Assembly (NCBI GenBank): GCA_016215645.1
Contig: JACRIX010000027.1
Location: 1-64,000 of the forward strand
Source: Rhodocyclales bacterium
GTDB lineage: Bacteria; Pseudomonadota; Gammaproteobacteria; Burkholderiales; Rhodocyclaceae
Direction of reading: 5' to 3'
DNA: 64,000 bases
Program-made: the position numbers and the translations under genes
Notes under the pieces: model-generated
What the model saw: the letters and a program-made list of their open reading frames with translations, nothing else
Databases searched by the model: none
What the model was told of the DNA's origin: nothing
Shown: in pieces, positions 27,809-37,830 of the stretch
How the letters are laid out: the number at the start of each line of letters is the position of its first letter
Numbering within the stretch: the stretch's first letter is position 1

Positions 27809-28606
27809 ATGAATGCACCACAGGAAACCAGCCATCCCATGCTTTTGCGGGCCCAGAACGAGGGCGTCGTGACCCTGACCCTGAACCGCCCCTCCCAGTT
27901 CAATTCGCTGTCCGAGGAGTTGCTGGCCGAGTTGCAGATGGCGCTGGAGGACATTGCCAGGGACGCCACGGTCCGAGTCGTGGTCATCGCCGGCGCCGGC
28001 AAGGCGTTCTGTGCCGGGCATGACCTCAAACAGATGCGCGCCAACCACAGCAAAGCCTACATGCAAAAACTGTTCAAGCAGTGTGGCAGGGTGATGCTGT
28101 TGATCACCGAAATGCCGCAGCCGGTAATCGCCCGCGTCCATGGCATTGCTACCGCCGCAGGCTGCCAACTGGTGGCGATGTGCGATTTGGCGGTAGCGGC
28201 CGACACCGCGAAGTTTGCCGTGTCGGGCATCAACCTGGGTCTGTTCTGTTCCACGCCCTCGGTAGCCCTGGGGCGCGCCATGGGGCGCAAGCAGGCCATG
28301 GAAATGTTGCTCACAGGCGAATTTGTCGATGCCGCCGAGGCGCAGCGGCGTGGCTTGATCAATCGCGTGGTTCCCGTCGATCAGCTCGACGCGGAAGTGA
28401 AAACGCTTAGCGATTCGATCTGCGCCAAATCTGCTGTGGCCATCGGCATGGGCAAGCAGATGTTCTACAAGCAGCTTGAGATGGGGCTTGACGGCGCCTA
28501 CCAGCTTGCCTCCGAGACCATGGCCTGCAACATGATGGCCGAGGATGCCGGCGCCGGCATCGATGCCTTCCTGGAGAAGCGCACGCCGGAGTGGAAACAT
28601 TGCTGA
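27809..28606 (+). CDS. Enoyl-CoA hydratase/isomerase family protein, ECHDC3-like
   Basis: The 265-residue crotonase-fold protein starts at ATG 27809 with GAGGA upstream. Oxyanion-hole segments are AGAGKAFCAGHDLKQM and HGIATAAGCQLVAMCD. The position of the first catalytic Glu of hydratase (GCE in the rat enzyme) is Gln here (GCQ), and the segment that holds the second Glu reads LGLFCSTPSVAL. Both catalytic acids therefore seem to be missing, as in the ECHDC3 subfamily. Classical water addition is doubtful; the actual reaction is unknown. It follows the acylase gene by 31 bp. Confidence 0.88.
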   Translation: MNAPQETSHPMLLRAQNEGVVTLTLNRPSQFNSLSEELLAELQMALEDIARDATVRVVVIAGAGKAFCAGHDLKQMRANHSKAYMQKLFKQCGRVMLLITEMPQPVIARVHGIATAAGCQLVAMCDLAVAADTAKFAVSGINLGLFCSTPSVALGRAMGRKQAMEMLLTGEFVDAAEAQRRGLINRVVPVDQLDAEVKTLSDSICAKSAVAIGMGKQMFYKQLEMGLDGAYQLASETMACNMMAEDAGAGIDAFLEKRTPEWKHC

Positions 28607-28732
28607 TCCCGGCACCTGCCGCGCCATCCACCGCCCTTGATGTAGCGCAGGTCGCCGGTAGTCCTTTGGTGATAGGCTTGCGATAGACGGGGCGGGTTGC
28701 TTCTGCCCGGCAAGTGACCATCGGAACTGGCA

Positions 28733-31711
28733 ATGAACCTCATTGACGAGCGGCGGCAGATTGCCAACCGCATAACCCGATCCAGCCTCTGGGTATTGCT
28801 GGTGTTGCCTGTGGCGGCATTGGTCTTGGTGCTGGCAATGGGCCCGCTTCCGGACTCGGAGCCGGCTCAGCGCGCCTTCCGGATCGGCCTTTCCTCCCTG
28901 CTGCCGATAGCCGCGGCGATCGGTCTGTTGCTTTCGGCGCGCGGCTTTGTCGGTGTGGCACTGGGTCTGATTAGCGCTATCCTTTACCTCGTGCCGATGA
29001 CCTCGGCGATCTGGCTCGGGCTCGGCACGCACTCGATTGGCATGGCGCTGTGGCCGGTACTGATCGTGCTGGTGGGCTTCGGCTGGGAGCGAAGCGCCGC
29101 GATCACTCTCGCCATGCTCTTTGTCGTCAGCATCGCGGCGTTGATGGCGGCACAACTAAGCGGGCTTCTCGCGGGACCGACCCTGGCCAGTCTCGGCGGC
29201 CCGGTATTTTTCGGCGTGATTTTCATGCTGGCGATCATTCTGACCTGCTGGATGACGCTCAGATTTTCACGGATATTTCTTGGTGCGCTCGACGCGACTG
29301 CCCGCTTGCGCGACCAGGTCGCAGCACGCGAGCGGCAATGGCAGAGCATCGTCGATGCCGAGCCCGAGTGCGTGAAAATTCTCGAACCCGATGGCCGGGT
29401 GCGCATGATGAACCGTGCGGGCCTGGAGATGGTCGAGGCCGACGAGGCGGGGCAGGTCGAGGGCCGGGCCGTGTTCAACCTGATCGCGGCTCAGGACCGC
29501 GACAGGTTCGCCGCCATGCACGAACGGGTACGACGCGGCAGCCGCGAGATACTTGAATTCAGAATCGTCGGGCTCAAGGGCGGCCACCGTTGCCTGGAGA
29601 CCCATGCCGTGCCGCTCTACAGCGAGGACGGCGCGGTTACCGGAACACTGGCCGTTACCCATGACATCACCGGGCGCAAGCACGGCGAAGCCGCGATTCG
29701 CGAAAGCGAACAGCGCATGGAGCGGGCTCTCGAAGGGGCCAATCTCGGGCTCTGGGACCTCGACCTGCGCAGCGGCCAAATGGCCCACAACGCCCGTCTG
29801 ATTGGCATGCTCGGTTACGAGACGGGCGAACTCGACGCCAGCTTTGGCAAGCTGGTCGAGAACCTCCATCCGGACGATGCCGAGAAGCTGCGCAGCACCT
29901 TCGTCAGTCACCTCAAGGGCATAGCCCCGGCCTTCGAGGCAGAGTATCGCCTGCGGCATCGCGATGGCTCCTGGGTCTGGATCTATTCTCGCGGCAGGGC
30001 CGTCGAGCGCGACGCCGCCGGCCGCGTGCTGCGCATGACCGGCACCAACCTCGACATCACCGCGCGCAAGCAGGCGGAGGTGGCGGCACGGGAAAGCGAG
30101 GAGCGTGTACGCCTGGCGCTCGCGGCAGCGCAGATGGCCACCTGGCACTGGGATATTCTCACGGACACCACGATCTGGTCCGAGGAACGAAGCAAACTCC
30201 TCGGGCCGCAACCCGACGCCGGCTACCCGGATTTCCGCGACATGGTGCATGAGGAGGACCGCGCCGCCTTTCTCGAGACCGGGCGGGCCGCACTTGAGGC
30301 CAACAGCACGTACGAGGCCGAGTTCCGCCTGCGCCGCACCGACGGCGCGGTGAGCTGGCTGCTGGCGCGCGGCAACATTCGCCGCAATGCCGAGGGCAGG
30401 GCCGTGGCCATCACCGGCGTGACCCTGGACGTCACCCGCCGCAAACAGGCCGAGCTCGAACTCGAAACGCACCGCCACCGGCTCGAATCCCTGGTCCGGG
30501 AGCGTACGGTCCAGCTTTCCCGCGCCAAGGAGGCGGCCGAGGCGGCCAACGTCGCCAAGAGCGCCTTCCTCGCCAACATGAGCCACGAAATCCGCACGCC
30601 GATGAACGGCATCCTTGGCATGGCGCACATCCTCCGCCGCAGCGAACTGACGCCGAAACAGAGGGAGCGCCTCGATACCATCGATTCGGCGGCAAACCAC
30701 CTGCTCGGCATCCTCAACGACTTGCTCGATATCTCGAAAATCGAGGCTGGCAAATTCATCATCGAGGAGGCGCCGCTGGCCGTCGAGGATCTGCTGGGCA
30801 ACGTGGCCTCGATTCTCGCCGAAACCGCCGCCGCAAAGGGCATCGCGATCGGTGTCGATGACGAAAGCCTGCGCGCGCGGCTGCTCGGCGACCCGATCCG
30901 GCTTGAGCAGGCACTGCTGAACTTCGCCGGCAACGCCATAAAGTTCACCGAGCAGGGCAAGGTCACGCTGCGCGCACTCAAGGTGCATGAAAACGAGCGT
31001 TCGGTGTTGGTGCGCTTCGAGGTCGAGGACACCGGCATCGGCATCGGCAAGGAGGTCATCCCGCGCCTGTTCCGCGCCTTCGAGCAGGCCGACAACACAA
31101 CCACGCGGCGCTATGGCGGCACCGGGCTTGGCCTGGCGATTACGCGGCGGCTGGCCGAACTCATGGGCGGCGAGGTTGGCGCCGAAAGTACGCCGAGTTT
31201 CGGCAGCCTGTTCTGGTTCACCGCGCGACTGGGCAAACTGGTGGCGACGGACGATGAATCCGTCGTCGACGCCGAGCCGGGAACGGCCGAGGATCGATTG
31301 CGGCGGCGGCATGCGGGAACGCGCATCCTGGTTGCGGAGGACGAACCGATCAATCGCGAAGTTTCGCGCATGCTGCTGGAGGCCGTCGGCCTGGTGGTGG
31401 ATATTGCAGAGGATGGCGCCGCCGCCGTCGCGCTTGCCCGCGACGGCAAGCATGCGCTGATACTGATGGACATGCAGATGCCGAACCTCAATGGCGTCGA
31501 TGCGACACGCGCGATACGCGCCCTGCCTGGGCATGAAGCCACGCCGATCCTGGCCATGACGGCCAATGTCTTCGACGAGGATCGCCAGATCTGCCTCGAC
31601 GCCGGAATGAACGACCACATCGGCAAGCCGGTGAATCCCGATGTGCTCTATCGCAGCTTGCTCAAGTGGCTGTCGCCGCAGGCCGGAAAGTCGGCGCTGA
31701 CGCCACGGTGA
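28733..31711 (+). CDS. Hybrid histidine kinase with three PAS domains and a receiver domain
   Basis: The 992-residue inner-membrane sensor has six or so N-terminal helices (about 18-185), three PAS/PAC modules (about 200-325, 325-450, 450-580), and a coiled linker. A HisKA domain follows with phospho-acceptor H618 ([15 protein letters not shown]), then HATPase_c (N-box [14 protein letters not shown]-boxes DTGIGIG and GGTGLGLAI) and a C-terminal receiver with D913 ([13 protein letters not shown]). No separate output regulator is adjacent. The stop overlaps the next gene in GTGA, so the kinase and the fused lipid enzyme are co-translated. Confidence 0.92.
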   Translation: MNLIDERRQIANRITRSSLWVLLVLPVAALVLVLAMGPLPDSEPAQRAFRIGLSSLLPIAAAIGLLLSARGFVGVALGLISAILYLVPMTSAIWLGLGTHSIGMALWPVLIVLVGFGWERSAAITLAMLFVVSIAALMAAQLSGLLAGPTLASLGGPVFFGVIFMLAIILTCWMTLRFSRIFLGALDATARLRDQVAARERQWQSIVDAEPECVKILEPDGRVRMMNRAGLEMVEADEAGQVEGRAVFNLIAAQDRDRFAAMHERVRRGSREILEFRIVGLKGGHRCLETHAVPLYSEDGAVTGTLAVTHDITGRKHGEAAIRESEQRMERALEGANLGLWDLDLRSGQMAHNARLIGMLGYETGELDASFGKLVENLHPDDAEKLRSTFVSHLKGIAPAFEAEYRLRHRDGSWVWIYSRGRAVERDAAGRVLRMTGTNLDITARKQAEVAARESEERVRLALAAAQMATWHWDILTDTTIWSEERSKLLGPQPDAGYPDFRDMVHEEDRAAFLETGRAALEANSTYEAEFRLRRTDGAVSWLLARGNIRRNAEGRAVAITGVTLDVTRRKQAELELETHRHRLESLVRERTVQLSRAKEAAEAANVAKSAFLANMSHEIRTPMNGILGMAHILRRSELTPKQRERLDTIDSAANHLLGILNDLLDISKIEAGKFIIEEAPLAVEDLLGNVASILAETAAAKGIAIGVDDESLRARLLGDPIRLEQALLNFAGNAIKFTEQGKVTLRALKVHENERSVLVRFEVEDTGIGIGKEVIPRLFRAFEQADNTTTRRYGGTGLGLAITRRLAELMGGEVGAESTPSFGSLFWFTARLGKLVATDDESVVDAEPGTAEDRLRRRHAGTRILVAEDEPINREVSRMLLEAVGLVVDIAEDGAAAVALARDGKHALILMDMQMPNLNGVDATRAIRALPGHEATPILAMTANVFDEDRQICLDAGMNDHIGKPVNPDVLYRSLLKWLSPQAGKSALTPR

Positions 31712-34521
31712 GCGACGCGGTGAGCGGCACACTGGGTGACGCGTCTGCGGCAGAACGGGCGTCCCGCCTGCTCGCGCTGATCGAGCAACTTGTCGCGGAG
31801 CTGCGGCCGGCGGCAAGCATCCGGGCCGGACTGGATAGTCGGCTCGACAAGGATCTCGGCCTCGACAGCCTGGCGCGCGTCGAACTGATGGCACGCATCG
31901 AGCGCGCCTTTGCCATCCAACTGAATGCAGATCTGCTGGGCACGGCCGAGACCCCGCGCGATCTGCTCGCGGCAATTCATGTTGCTGGCGGGGCGGTAGT
32001 TGAGGTGTCGGCGCACCTCAGGCGCGAGGCGCTTGCCGGCGTCGGCGAGGACAGTCCGGAGGGTGCCATGAACCTCGTGGATATGCTGTTGTGGCATGTC
32101 CATCGTCATCCGGCACGGCCGCACGTGATGTTCCAGCGCAGTGCCGCCGAGACGGTGACGTTCACCTATGGCGAACTCCTGGCGAGCGCCCGGCTGGTGG
32201 CCGGCGGACTGCGCCGCCGCGGCGTGCGCCCCGGGGATTTCATTGCCTTGATGCTCCCGACCGGGCTCGAATTCTTCCAATCCTTCTATGGCATCCTGCT
32301 GGCGGGTGCGGTACCGGTGCCGATCTATCCGCCGACACGCCCCGGCCAGATCGAGGACCATCTGCGCCGCCAGGCCGGAATCCTCAAGAACTGTGAGGCC
32401 ATCGCCTTGCTGAGTTTCGATGCCGCGCGCCTCGTGGCCCACATTCTCTCGGGATTGGTACCCAGCCTGCGTCACGTGACCACGCCCGAGGAATTGCGCA
32501 ATGAAAGCGCCATCGCGTCGGCGACAGATGACCACCGCGGCGCTTCCGGCGAAATCGCCTTCCTGCAATACACCTCCGGATCGACCGGCACCCCGAAGGG
32601 TGTGACACTGGATCACGGCAATCTGCTGGCCAATATTCGCGCCTGGGGGCAGGCGGTGGCGCTGAGCCCGGCAGACGTCGTCGTCAGTTGGTTGCCGCTG
32701 TACCACGACATGGGTCTGATCGGCGCCTGGCTGGGCAGCCTTTACCACGCCTGCCCACTGGTGCTGATGTCGCCGCTGGATTTTCTCGGTCGTCCGGATC
32801 GTTGGTTGTGGGCGATCCACGAGCATCGCGGCACCGTGACGGCGGCGCCCAACTTCGCCTTCGAGCTTTGCCTGCGCCATGCCGATCCGCAGCGTCTCCA
32901 GGGTCTGGACCTGAGTTCCTGGCGCTATGCCGCCAATGGCGCCGAGCCGGTCGCTGCCGATACGCTGGCCCGGTTTGCCGCCGCCTTCCGGCCCTACGGC
33001 TTTCGCGCCGAGGCGCTGGCGCCGGTGTATGGCCTGGCCGAATGTTCGGTCGGCCTGGCCGTTTCGCCACCCGGCCGCGGCATGCTCGTTGACCGTGTGC
33101 GTCGCGACGCGCTGGCCGCCGGCGAGGCGATTCCGGCGCCTGGCGATGACGACGCGGCCTTGCGCCTGGTTGCCTGCGGCATACCCTTGCCCGGGCACGA
33201 CGTGCGGGTCGTCGATGAGGACGGTGCAGTATTGCCGCAACGGCGCGTCGGCCGCATCGAGTTCCGCGGACCCTCGGCGACGCGGGGCTATTACCGCAAC
33301 GACGAGGCCACGGCGCGGCTGATCCGTGACGGCTGGCTTGATTCCGGCGACCTCGGTTACCTGGCTGAGGGCGACATCGTCATCACCGGGCGACTCAAGG
33401 ACATGATCATCCGCGGTGGTCGCAACCTCTATCCCTACGAACTCGAAGAAGCCGTGGGGGCGATCCCGGGCATACGACGCGGCTGCGTTGCCGTGTTCGG
33501 CGCGGCGGCGAGAGAAGGCACGGAGCGGCTGGTGGTCGTCGCCGAATGCCGCGAACGCGACGAGTCCGTTCGCGATGAACTGGTTCACCGCATCAACGGG
33601 CAGACAGTCGATCTGCTCGGCACGCCGCCCGACGACGTGGTGTTGGCACCGCCGCATGCGGTGTTGAAAACCTCGAGTGGCAAGATCCGGCGGGCGGCGA
33701 CCCGCGATGCCTATCTCGGCGGGAGCCTTGGCCGGGCCGGGCGGGCGCCCTGGCGGCAACTGCTGCGCCTCGGCGTGTCCGGCCGCGTGCAGCGTCTGAT
33801 TCGCATCGCCGAACTGCTGTATGGCAGCTATGCCTGGGCGGCCTTCGTGCTGCTGATGCTGCCCGCCGTGGTCGGAATTCTGGTCTTGCCGCGGATATCG
33901 CAGCGCTGGCATTTCTCCGCCGCGCTGGTGAGACTCTGCGCTGTCGTGTGCGGCATTCGCTTGCTGGTCGAGGGACGCGAGCCTGCGGCATCCGTGCCGA
34001 CCGTGTATGTCGCCAATCATGCGAGCTATCTTGATGTCTTTGTCCTGCTGGCGACGTTGCCGGGTCCGGTGAGCTTCGTCGCCAAGCAGGAGTTGCAAGG
34101 CCAGCCGCTGCTTGCCTTGGTGCTGCGTCGCCTGGGCACACGCTTCGTTGAACGCTTCGATGCGCGACAGGGGATCGAGGATCTGCGCCGCGTCGGGGAA
34201 GGCGGAGTCGATACCTCGCTGCTCTTTTTTCCGGAGGGTACATTTACGTCGCGGCCGGGGCTGCGCAGCTTTCGCCTTGGCGCCTTTCAGCTTGCCGCAC
34301 GCATGGGCCTCAGCGTCAGCCCGATCGCCCTGGCCGGAACCCGCGAGGTGCTGCGCGACCAGACCTGGCTGCCGCGGCGCGGCACGGTACGTATTACCTA
34401 CGAAAATCCCGTGGCGCCGGACGGAAGCGACTGGGATGCGGCGCTGCGTCTGCGTGACGCAACACGTACCGCCATACTTCGTCAGTGTGGCGAACCCGAT
34501 CTGGAGTCCGGGGCGCGCTGA
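31708..34521 (+). CDS. Fused acyl carrier protein, fatty-acyl-AMP ligase and PlsC-type acyltransferase
   Basis: This 937-residue protein has three domains. Residues about 15-90 form an acyl carrier domain with phosphopantetheine site S54 ([12 protein letters not shown]). Residues about 110-660 form an AMP-binding ligase with [12 protein letters not shown] near 288. Its [18 protein letters not shown] stretch and hinge [20 protein letters not shown] are typical of FAAL-like enzymes. Residues about 745-930 form a PlsC-type acyltransferase with HASYLD (H771, D776) and FPEG (841-844), after a short hydrophobic segment near 705-730. Likely path: activate a fatty acid, load it on the built-in ACP, transfer it to a lipid acceptor at the membrane. 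Start GTG 31708 is coupled to the kinase stop. Confidence 0.88.
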   Translation: MSDAVSGTLGDASAAERASRLLALIEQLVAELRPAASIRAGLDSRLDKDLGLDSLARVELMARIERAFAIQLNADLLGTAETPRDLLAAIHVAGGAVVEVSAHLRREALAGVGEDSPEGAMNLVDMLLWHVHRHPARPHVMFQRSAAETVTFTYGELLASARLVAGGLRRRGVRPGDFIALMLPTGLEFFQSFYGILLAGAVPVPIYPPTRPGQIEDHLRRQAGILKNCEAIALLSFDAARLVAHILSGLVPSLRHVTTPEELRNESAIASATDDHRGASGEIAFLQYTSGSTGTPKGVTLDHGNLLANIRAWGQAVALSPADVVVSWLPLYHDMGLIGAWLGSLYHACPLVLMSPLDFLGRPDRWLWAIHEHRGTVTAAPNFAFELCLRHADPQRLQGLDLSSWRYAANGAEPVAADTLARFAAAFRPYGFRAEALAPVYGLAECSVGLAVSPPGRGMLVDRVRRDALAAGEAIPAPGDDDAALRLVACGIPLPGHDVRVVDEDGAVLPQRRVGRIEFRGPSATRGYYRNDEATARLIRDGWLDSGDLGYLAEGDIVITGRLKDMIIRGGRNLYPYELEEAVGAIPGIRRGCVAVFGAAAREGTERLVVVAECRERDESVRDELVHRINGQTVDLLGTPPDDVVLAPPHAVLKTSSGKIRRAATRDAYLGGSLGRAGRAPWRQLLRLGVSGRVQRLIRIAELLYGSYAWAAFVLLMLPAVVGILVLPRISQRWHFSAALVRLCAVVCGIRLLVEGREPAASVPTVYVANHASYLDVFVLLATLPGPVSFVAKQELQGQPLLALVLRRLGTRFVERFDARQGIEDLRRVGEGGVDTSLLFFPEGTFTSRPGLRSFRLGAFQLAARMGLSVSPIALAGTREVLRDQTWLPRRGTVRITYENPVAPDGSDWDAALRLRDATRTAILRQCGEPDLESGAR

Positions 34522-34539
34522 GTTTGCCGAGGCTTGCGT

Positions 34540-34857
34540 TCAGCGGCAGGCGGCGGCAACGCGACGCAGCTTTTCCAGAACCGCCTGCGCTTCTTCCATG
34601 CTGGACACGGGAATTTTCGAATCGTGGCCCGCACCGAACGCGCCACCACCGTAGACCAGCTTCACGTCCTTCGCCGTAGCCTCGATGTACTGGACGATGC
34701 CAAGATTGATCCAGCGCCGCTTGCCGGATTCGTCCAGCGGCACTTCATACAGGCAGAACGCTGTCGAGCCGGGAATCACAGGCTGCGCGTATGCCGATCC
34801 GACCAAGCCGCAGATTGTCAGGAAGCCTACAGAAACGGCCGTGATGCATGTCCTCAT
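34540..34857 (-). CDS. Small secreted protein of unknown function
   Basis: The 105-residue product from ATG 34857 has a signal peptide (about 1-24, ending GSAYAQ). The mature part of about 80 residues has two Cys (C35 and C104) that could form a disulfide, a WINLGIVQYIEAT strand and a C-terminal helix. A longer in-frame extension upstream is only the reverse strand of livG. I do not recognise the family. It is convergent with the lipid-enzyme gene (18 bp apart) and divergent from the liv operon. Confidence 0.65.
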   Translation of the reverse strand: MRTCITAVSVGFLTICGLVGSAYAQPVIPGSTAFCLYEVPLDESGKRRWINLGIVQYIEATAKDVKLVYGGGAFGAGHDSKIPVSSMEEAQAVLEKLRRVAAACR

Positions 34858-34955
34858 GGCACAAGCCCCGTCGATGCAGTGAAGCCAGTTTAGCCGAGGG
34901 GGATGCTTTCCGACGTGGTCGATTCGGATGAGTGGCGCTATGTTGCAGTGCTTCC

Positions 34956-34984
34956 TTGCGCAATCCCGACAGCCACAGCATAAT
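34956..34984 (+). promoter_or_regulatory. Predicted sigma-70 promoter of the liv operon
   Basis: TTGCGC (34956-34961), a 17 bp spacer, then CATAAT (34979-34984) lies 60 bp before livG. The -10 is good (5 of 6); the -35 is weak (3 of 6). Confidence 0.4.
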
Positions 34985-35007
34985 CGCCGGCAACAACGAT
35001 AGACGCC

Positions 35008-35024
35008 GGGCAACGGCGTTGCCC
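35008..35024 (+). promoter_or_regulatory. Short perfect inverted repeat in the livG leader
   Basis: GGGCAACG and CGTTGCCC flank a single G, giving 8 bp arms between the predicted promoter and the livG start. It could be an operator or an mRNA hairpin; no regulator gene is adjacent. Confidence 0.4.
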
Positions 35025-35043
35025 CCCCGACGAAAAGAGCTTG

Positions 35044-35823
35044 ATGGCGGAAGACTGCATTCTCGAAACGACCGGTCTGGTCAAGGAGTTCCGCGGCTTT
35101 GTTGCCGTGAACGAGGTGAACCTGAAGGTGAAGCGCGGCCATATCCATGCGCTGATCGGACCGAACGGCGCGGGCAAGACCACCTGCTTCAATCTGCTGA
35201 CCAAGTTTCTTGAGCCGACCCGGGGCACGATCCACTTCAACGGCGTGGACATCACGCGAGAATCGCCGGAAAAGATCGCCCGCCGTGGCATCGTCCGGTC
35301 CTTTCAGATCTCCGCTGTTTTTCCGCATCTGACGGTGCTTGAGAACGTGCGCGTGGCGTTGCAGCGCAAGCTGGGCACCAGTTTTCATTTCTGGAAGTCG
35401 GAACGCAGCCTGGATGCGCTGAACGGGCGCGCCATGGAACTGCTGGCAGCCGTCGGGCTGGAAGAGTATGCCGGCATGGTCACCGTGGAAATGCCCTACG
35501 GCCGCAAGCGTGCGCTGGAAATTGCGACTACCCTGGCCCTCGACCCGGAATTGATGCTGCTCGACGAGCCTACGCAAGGCATGGGGCACGAGGATGTCGA
35601 TCGCGTCATGCAACTGATCAAGAAGGTCTCGGCCAACCGCACCATCCTCATGGTCGAACACAACATGAAGGTGGTCGCCGGCATTTCCGACACGCTGACC
35701 GTGCTGGCGCGCGGCGCCGTGCTGGCCGAGGGGACCTATGCCGATGTCGCGGCGAATCCGCTGGTGATCGAAGCCTACATGGGCAGCGAGGCCGGCGAGC
35801 TGGCATCCCCTGCGGGACATTGA
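35044..35823 (+). CDS. livG: Branched-chain-type ABC transporter ATPase LivG
   Basis: The 259-residue ATPase has Walker A GPNGAGKTT with K45, Walker B LMLLDEPTQGMG and the LivG-type C-terminal MVEHNMKVVAGISDTLTVLARG segment. The signature region reads MPYGRKRALEIATTLAL instead of canonical LSGGQ, common in LivG. ATG 35044 is preferred over the TTG three bases earlier. It is the first gene of a livG-F-K-H-M operon; substrates of this family include amino acids, urea, short amides and aromatic acids, so leucine is not assured. Confidence 0.9.
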   Translation: MAEDCILETTGLVKEFRGFVAVNEVNLKVKRGHIHALIGPNGAGKTTCFNLLTKFLEPTRGTIHFNGVDITRESPEKIARRGIVRSFQISAVFPHLTVLENVRVALQRKLGTSFHFWKSERSLDALNGRAMELLAAVGLEEYAGMVTVEMPYGRKRALEIATTLALDPELMLLDEPTQGMGHEDVDRVMQLIKKVSANRTILMVEHNMKVVAGISDTLTVLARGAVLAEGTYADVAANPLVIEAYMGSEAGELASPAGH

Positions 35824-35824
35824 C

Positions 35825-36532
35825 ATGAGCGCGACCGAATACCTTCGCGTTTCCGACTTGCATGCCTTCTACGGCGAGTCGCATGTGCTGCATGGCATGG
35901 ATTTCATGGTGCGTCGGGGCGAGTGCATATCGCTCTTGGGGCGCAACGGGGCAGGGCGTACCACCACGCTGCGCGCCATCCTCGGCCTGACGGGCCGGCG
36001 CACCGGCTCGATCATGCTCAACGGGCGCGAAGTCATTGGCCTGGCGACGCACCGCATCGCCCAGCTTGGCGTTGGTTATTGCCCCGAGGAGCGCGGCATC
36101 TATGCCAGCCTATCCTGCGAGGAAAACCTGCTGCTGCCGCCCCAGGTCGGCAGCGGCGGATTGAGCCTGGACGAAATCTACGACATGTTTCCCAACCTCA
36201 GGGAGCGTCGCCACAGCCAGGGCACCCGGCTTTCAGGCGGCGAGCAACAGATGCTGGCGATGGCTCGCGTCCTGCGCACCGGCGCACGCTTGCTGCTGCT
36301 CGACGAAATTTCCGAAGGACTGGCACCGGTGATCGTTCAGAAGTTGGGCGAAGTGATCCGGAAACTGAAACAGCGCGACTACACCATCGTGCTGGTGGAG
36401 CAGAATTTCCGCTTTGCCGCGCCGCTCGCGGACCGCATGTTCATCGTCGAGCACGGCCAGGTGATGGAAGAAATTGCACAACACGAAATTCAGGAAAAGC
36501 AGCATTTGCTGCAGGAGTACCTCGGGGTCTGA
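35825..36532 (+). CDS. livF: Branched-chain-type ABC transporter ATPase LivF with Arg in Walker A
   Basis: The 235-residue LivF has signature RLSGGEQQMLAMARVL, Walker B LLLLDEISEGLAP and a normal H-loop region. The Walker A motif is GRNGAGRTTT: the invariant Lys is replaced by R45 (codon CGT, 35957-35959). Going from AAA or AAG to CGT needs two or three base changes, so a single read error does not explain it. LivG in the same operon keeps its Lys. Start ATG 35825 is one base after the livG stop. Confidence 0.9.
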   Translation: MSATEYLRVSDLHAFYGESHVLHGMDFMVRRGECISLLGRNGAGRTTTLRAILGLTGRRTGSIMLNGREVIGLATHRIAQLGVGYCPEERGIYASLSCEENLLLPPQVGSGGLSLDEIYDMFPNLRERRHSQGTRLSGGEQQMLAMARVLRTGARLLLLDEISEGLAPVIVQKLGEVIRKLKQRDYTIVLVEQNFRFAAPLADRMFIVEHGQVMEEIAQHEIQEKQHLLQEYLGV

Positions 36533-36572
36533 ACGTTTGGACGCCGTCAATTCTTACCAAGGAGGAGACACC

Positions 36573-37802
36573 ATGATGAAACGCAAACTGCTGGCCCTGG
36601 CCCTTTCAACCATGCTCATGCCGGTGGCCGGAGCTGCGCTGGCCCAGGCCGGCAAAATTTCCGGCGACGTGGTCAAGATCGCCGTGCTGACCGACATGTC
36701 CGGCGTGTATTCCGCTCTGGGCGGCAAGGGCTCGGTGCTGGGTGCAGAGATGGCCATCGAGGATTTCAAGGCGCAGTTCAAGCCCAAGTTCAAGATTGAG
36801 CTGGTCTCCGCCGACCACCAGAACAAGGCCGACGTGGGTTCCAACAAGGTGCGCGAGTGGTACGACACGCAAGGCGTGGACATGGTCACCGACGTGCTGA
36901 ATTCCGGCGTCGCCATTGCCGTGGCCAAGGTGACGACCGAAAAGAACAAGATCATGCTCAACACCGGTGCCGCATCGACCCGCCTGACCAACGAGGACTG
37001 CTCGCCGAACAACGTGGTGCACTACGTCTATGACACCTACGCGCTGGCCAATGGTCCGGGCAAGGCGGTGACCAAGCAGGGCAAGGACAGCTGGTTCTTC
37101 CTCACCGCCGACTACGCCTTCGGCCATTCGCTGGAAAAGGACACCTCGGACGCGGTCAAGGCCACTGGCGGCAAGGTGCTCGGTGCCGTGCGTCATCCGC
37201 TGAATGCCTCGGATTTCTCGTCCTTCCTGCTTCAGGCGCAAGCGTCGAAGGCCAAGGTAGTCGGCCTCGCCAACGCGGGCGGCGACACCATCAACTCGAT
37301 CAAGGCCGCCAACGAGTTCGGCCTGACCAAGAACCAGACCGTGGTCGGATTGCTTACCACCATTGTCGACATCCACGCGCTGGGCCTGCCGACCACGCAA
37401 GGCATGATGTTCACCGAGGGCTTCTACTGGAACCTGAACAAGGAAACCCGCGAATTCAGCCGTCGCTTCTTCAGCAAGCACAAGGGCATGCCCAACATGC
37501 TGCCCGCCGGCACCTATTCGGCAGTGCTGCACTACCTGAAGGCCGTGCAGGCAGCCGGGACCGACGACACGGCGGCGGTGATGAAGAAGATGAAGGAGAC
37601 GCCGATCAACGACGCCTTCGCCAAGGGCGGGAAGATCCGCGACGACGGCCGCATGATCCACGACATGTACCTGGTCGAGGTCAAGAAGCCTGCCGAATCG
37701 ACCGAACCGTGGGACTACTACCACGTCAAGCAGGTGATTCCCGCTGCCGAGGCCTTCCAGCCGATGGCGCTGTCGCGCTGCGCCGCCGTGGCCAAGAAGT
37801 AA
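36573..37802 (+). CDS. livK: Periplasmic ABC substrate-binding protein, LivK type
   Basis: This 409-residue type-I periplasmic binding protein has a signal peptide (about 1-25, ALAQA). The first strand VKIAVLTDMSGVYSALGGKGSV is typical, and SGVAIAVAKVTTEKNKIML and GLANAGGDTINSIKAANEFG follow. A very strong ribosome site (AAGGAGGAG) lies just before ATG 36573, fitting the need for excess binding protein. It resembles the urea/amide/aromatic-acid-binding branch as much as LivK; the ligand cannot be assigned. Confidence 0.9.
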   Translation: MMKRKLLALALSTMLMPVAGAALAQAGKISGDVVKIAVLTDMSGVYSALGGKGSVLGAEMAIEDFKAQFKPKFKIELVSADHQNKADVGSNKVREWYDTQGVDMVTDVLNSGVAIAVAKVTTEKNKIMLNTGAASTRLTNEDCSPNNVVHYVYDTYALANGPGKAVTKQGKDSWFFLTADYAFGHSLEKDTSDAVKATGGKVLGAVRHPLNASDFSSFLLQAQASKAKVVGLANAGGDTINSIKAANEFGLTKNQTVVGLLTTIVDIHALGLPTTQGMMFTEGFYWNLNKETREFSRRFFSKHKGMPNMLPAGTYSAVLHYLKAVQAAGTDDTAAVMKKMKETPINDAFAKGGKIRDDGRMIHDMYLVEVKKPAESTEPWDYYHVKQVIPAAEAFQPMALSRCAAVAKK

Positions 37803-37830
37803 GCCGTCCGTTGTCGCGGGGGATGTTCGC

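Noticed and set aside
29267-31975. 902-codon open frame antisense to the hybrid kinase gene
   Set aside because: It is the reverse complement of a gene with all kinase and receiver motifs. Long antisense frames are expected at this GC content, and its product has no recognisable domain.
31648-34098. 816-codon open frame antisense to the ACP-ligase-acyltransferase gene
   Set aside because: Same reason: the plus strand has clear conserved motifs in order, and the antisense product is compositionally biased (His, Gln, Arg rich).
34858-35826. Long N-terminal extension of the small secreted protein gene
   Set aside because: This part is the reverse strand of livG; a signal peptide begins exactly at ATG 34857.
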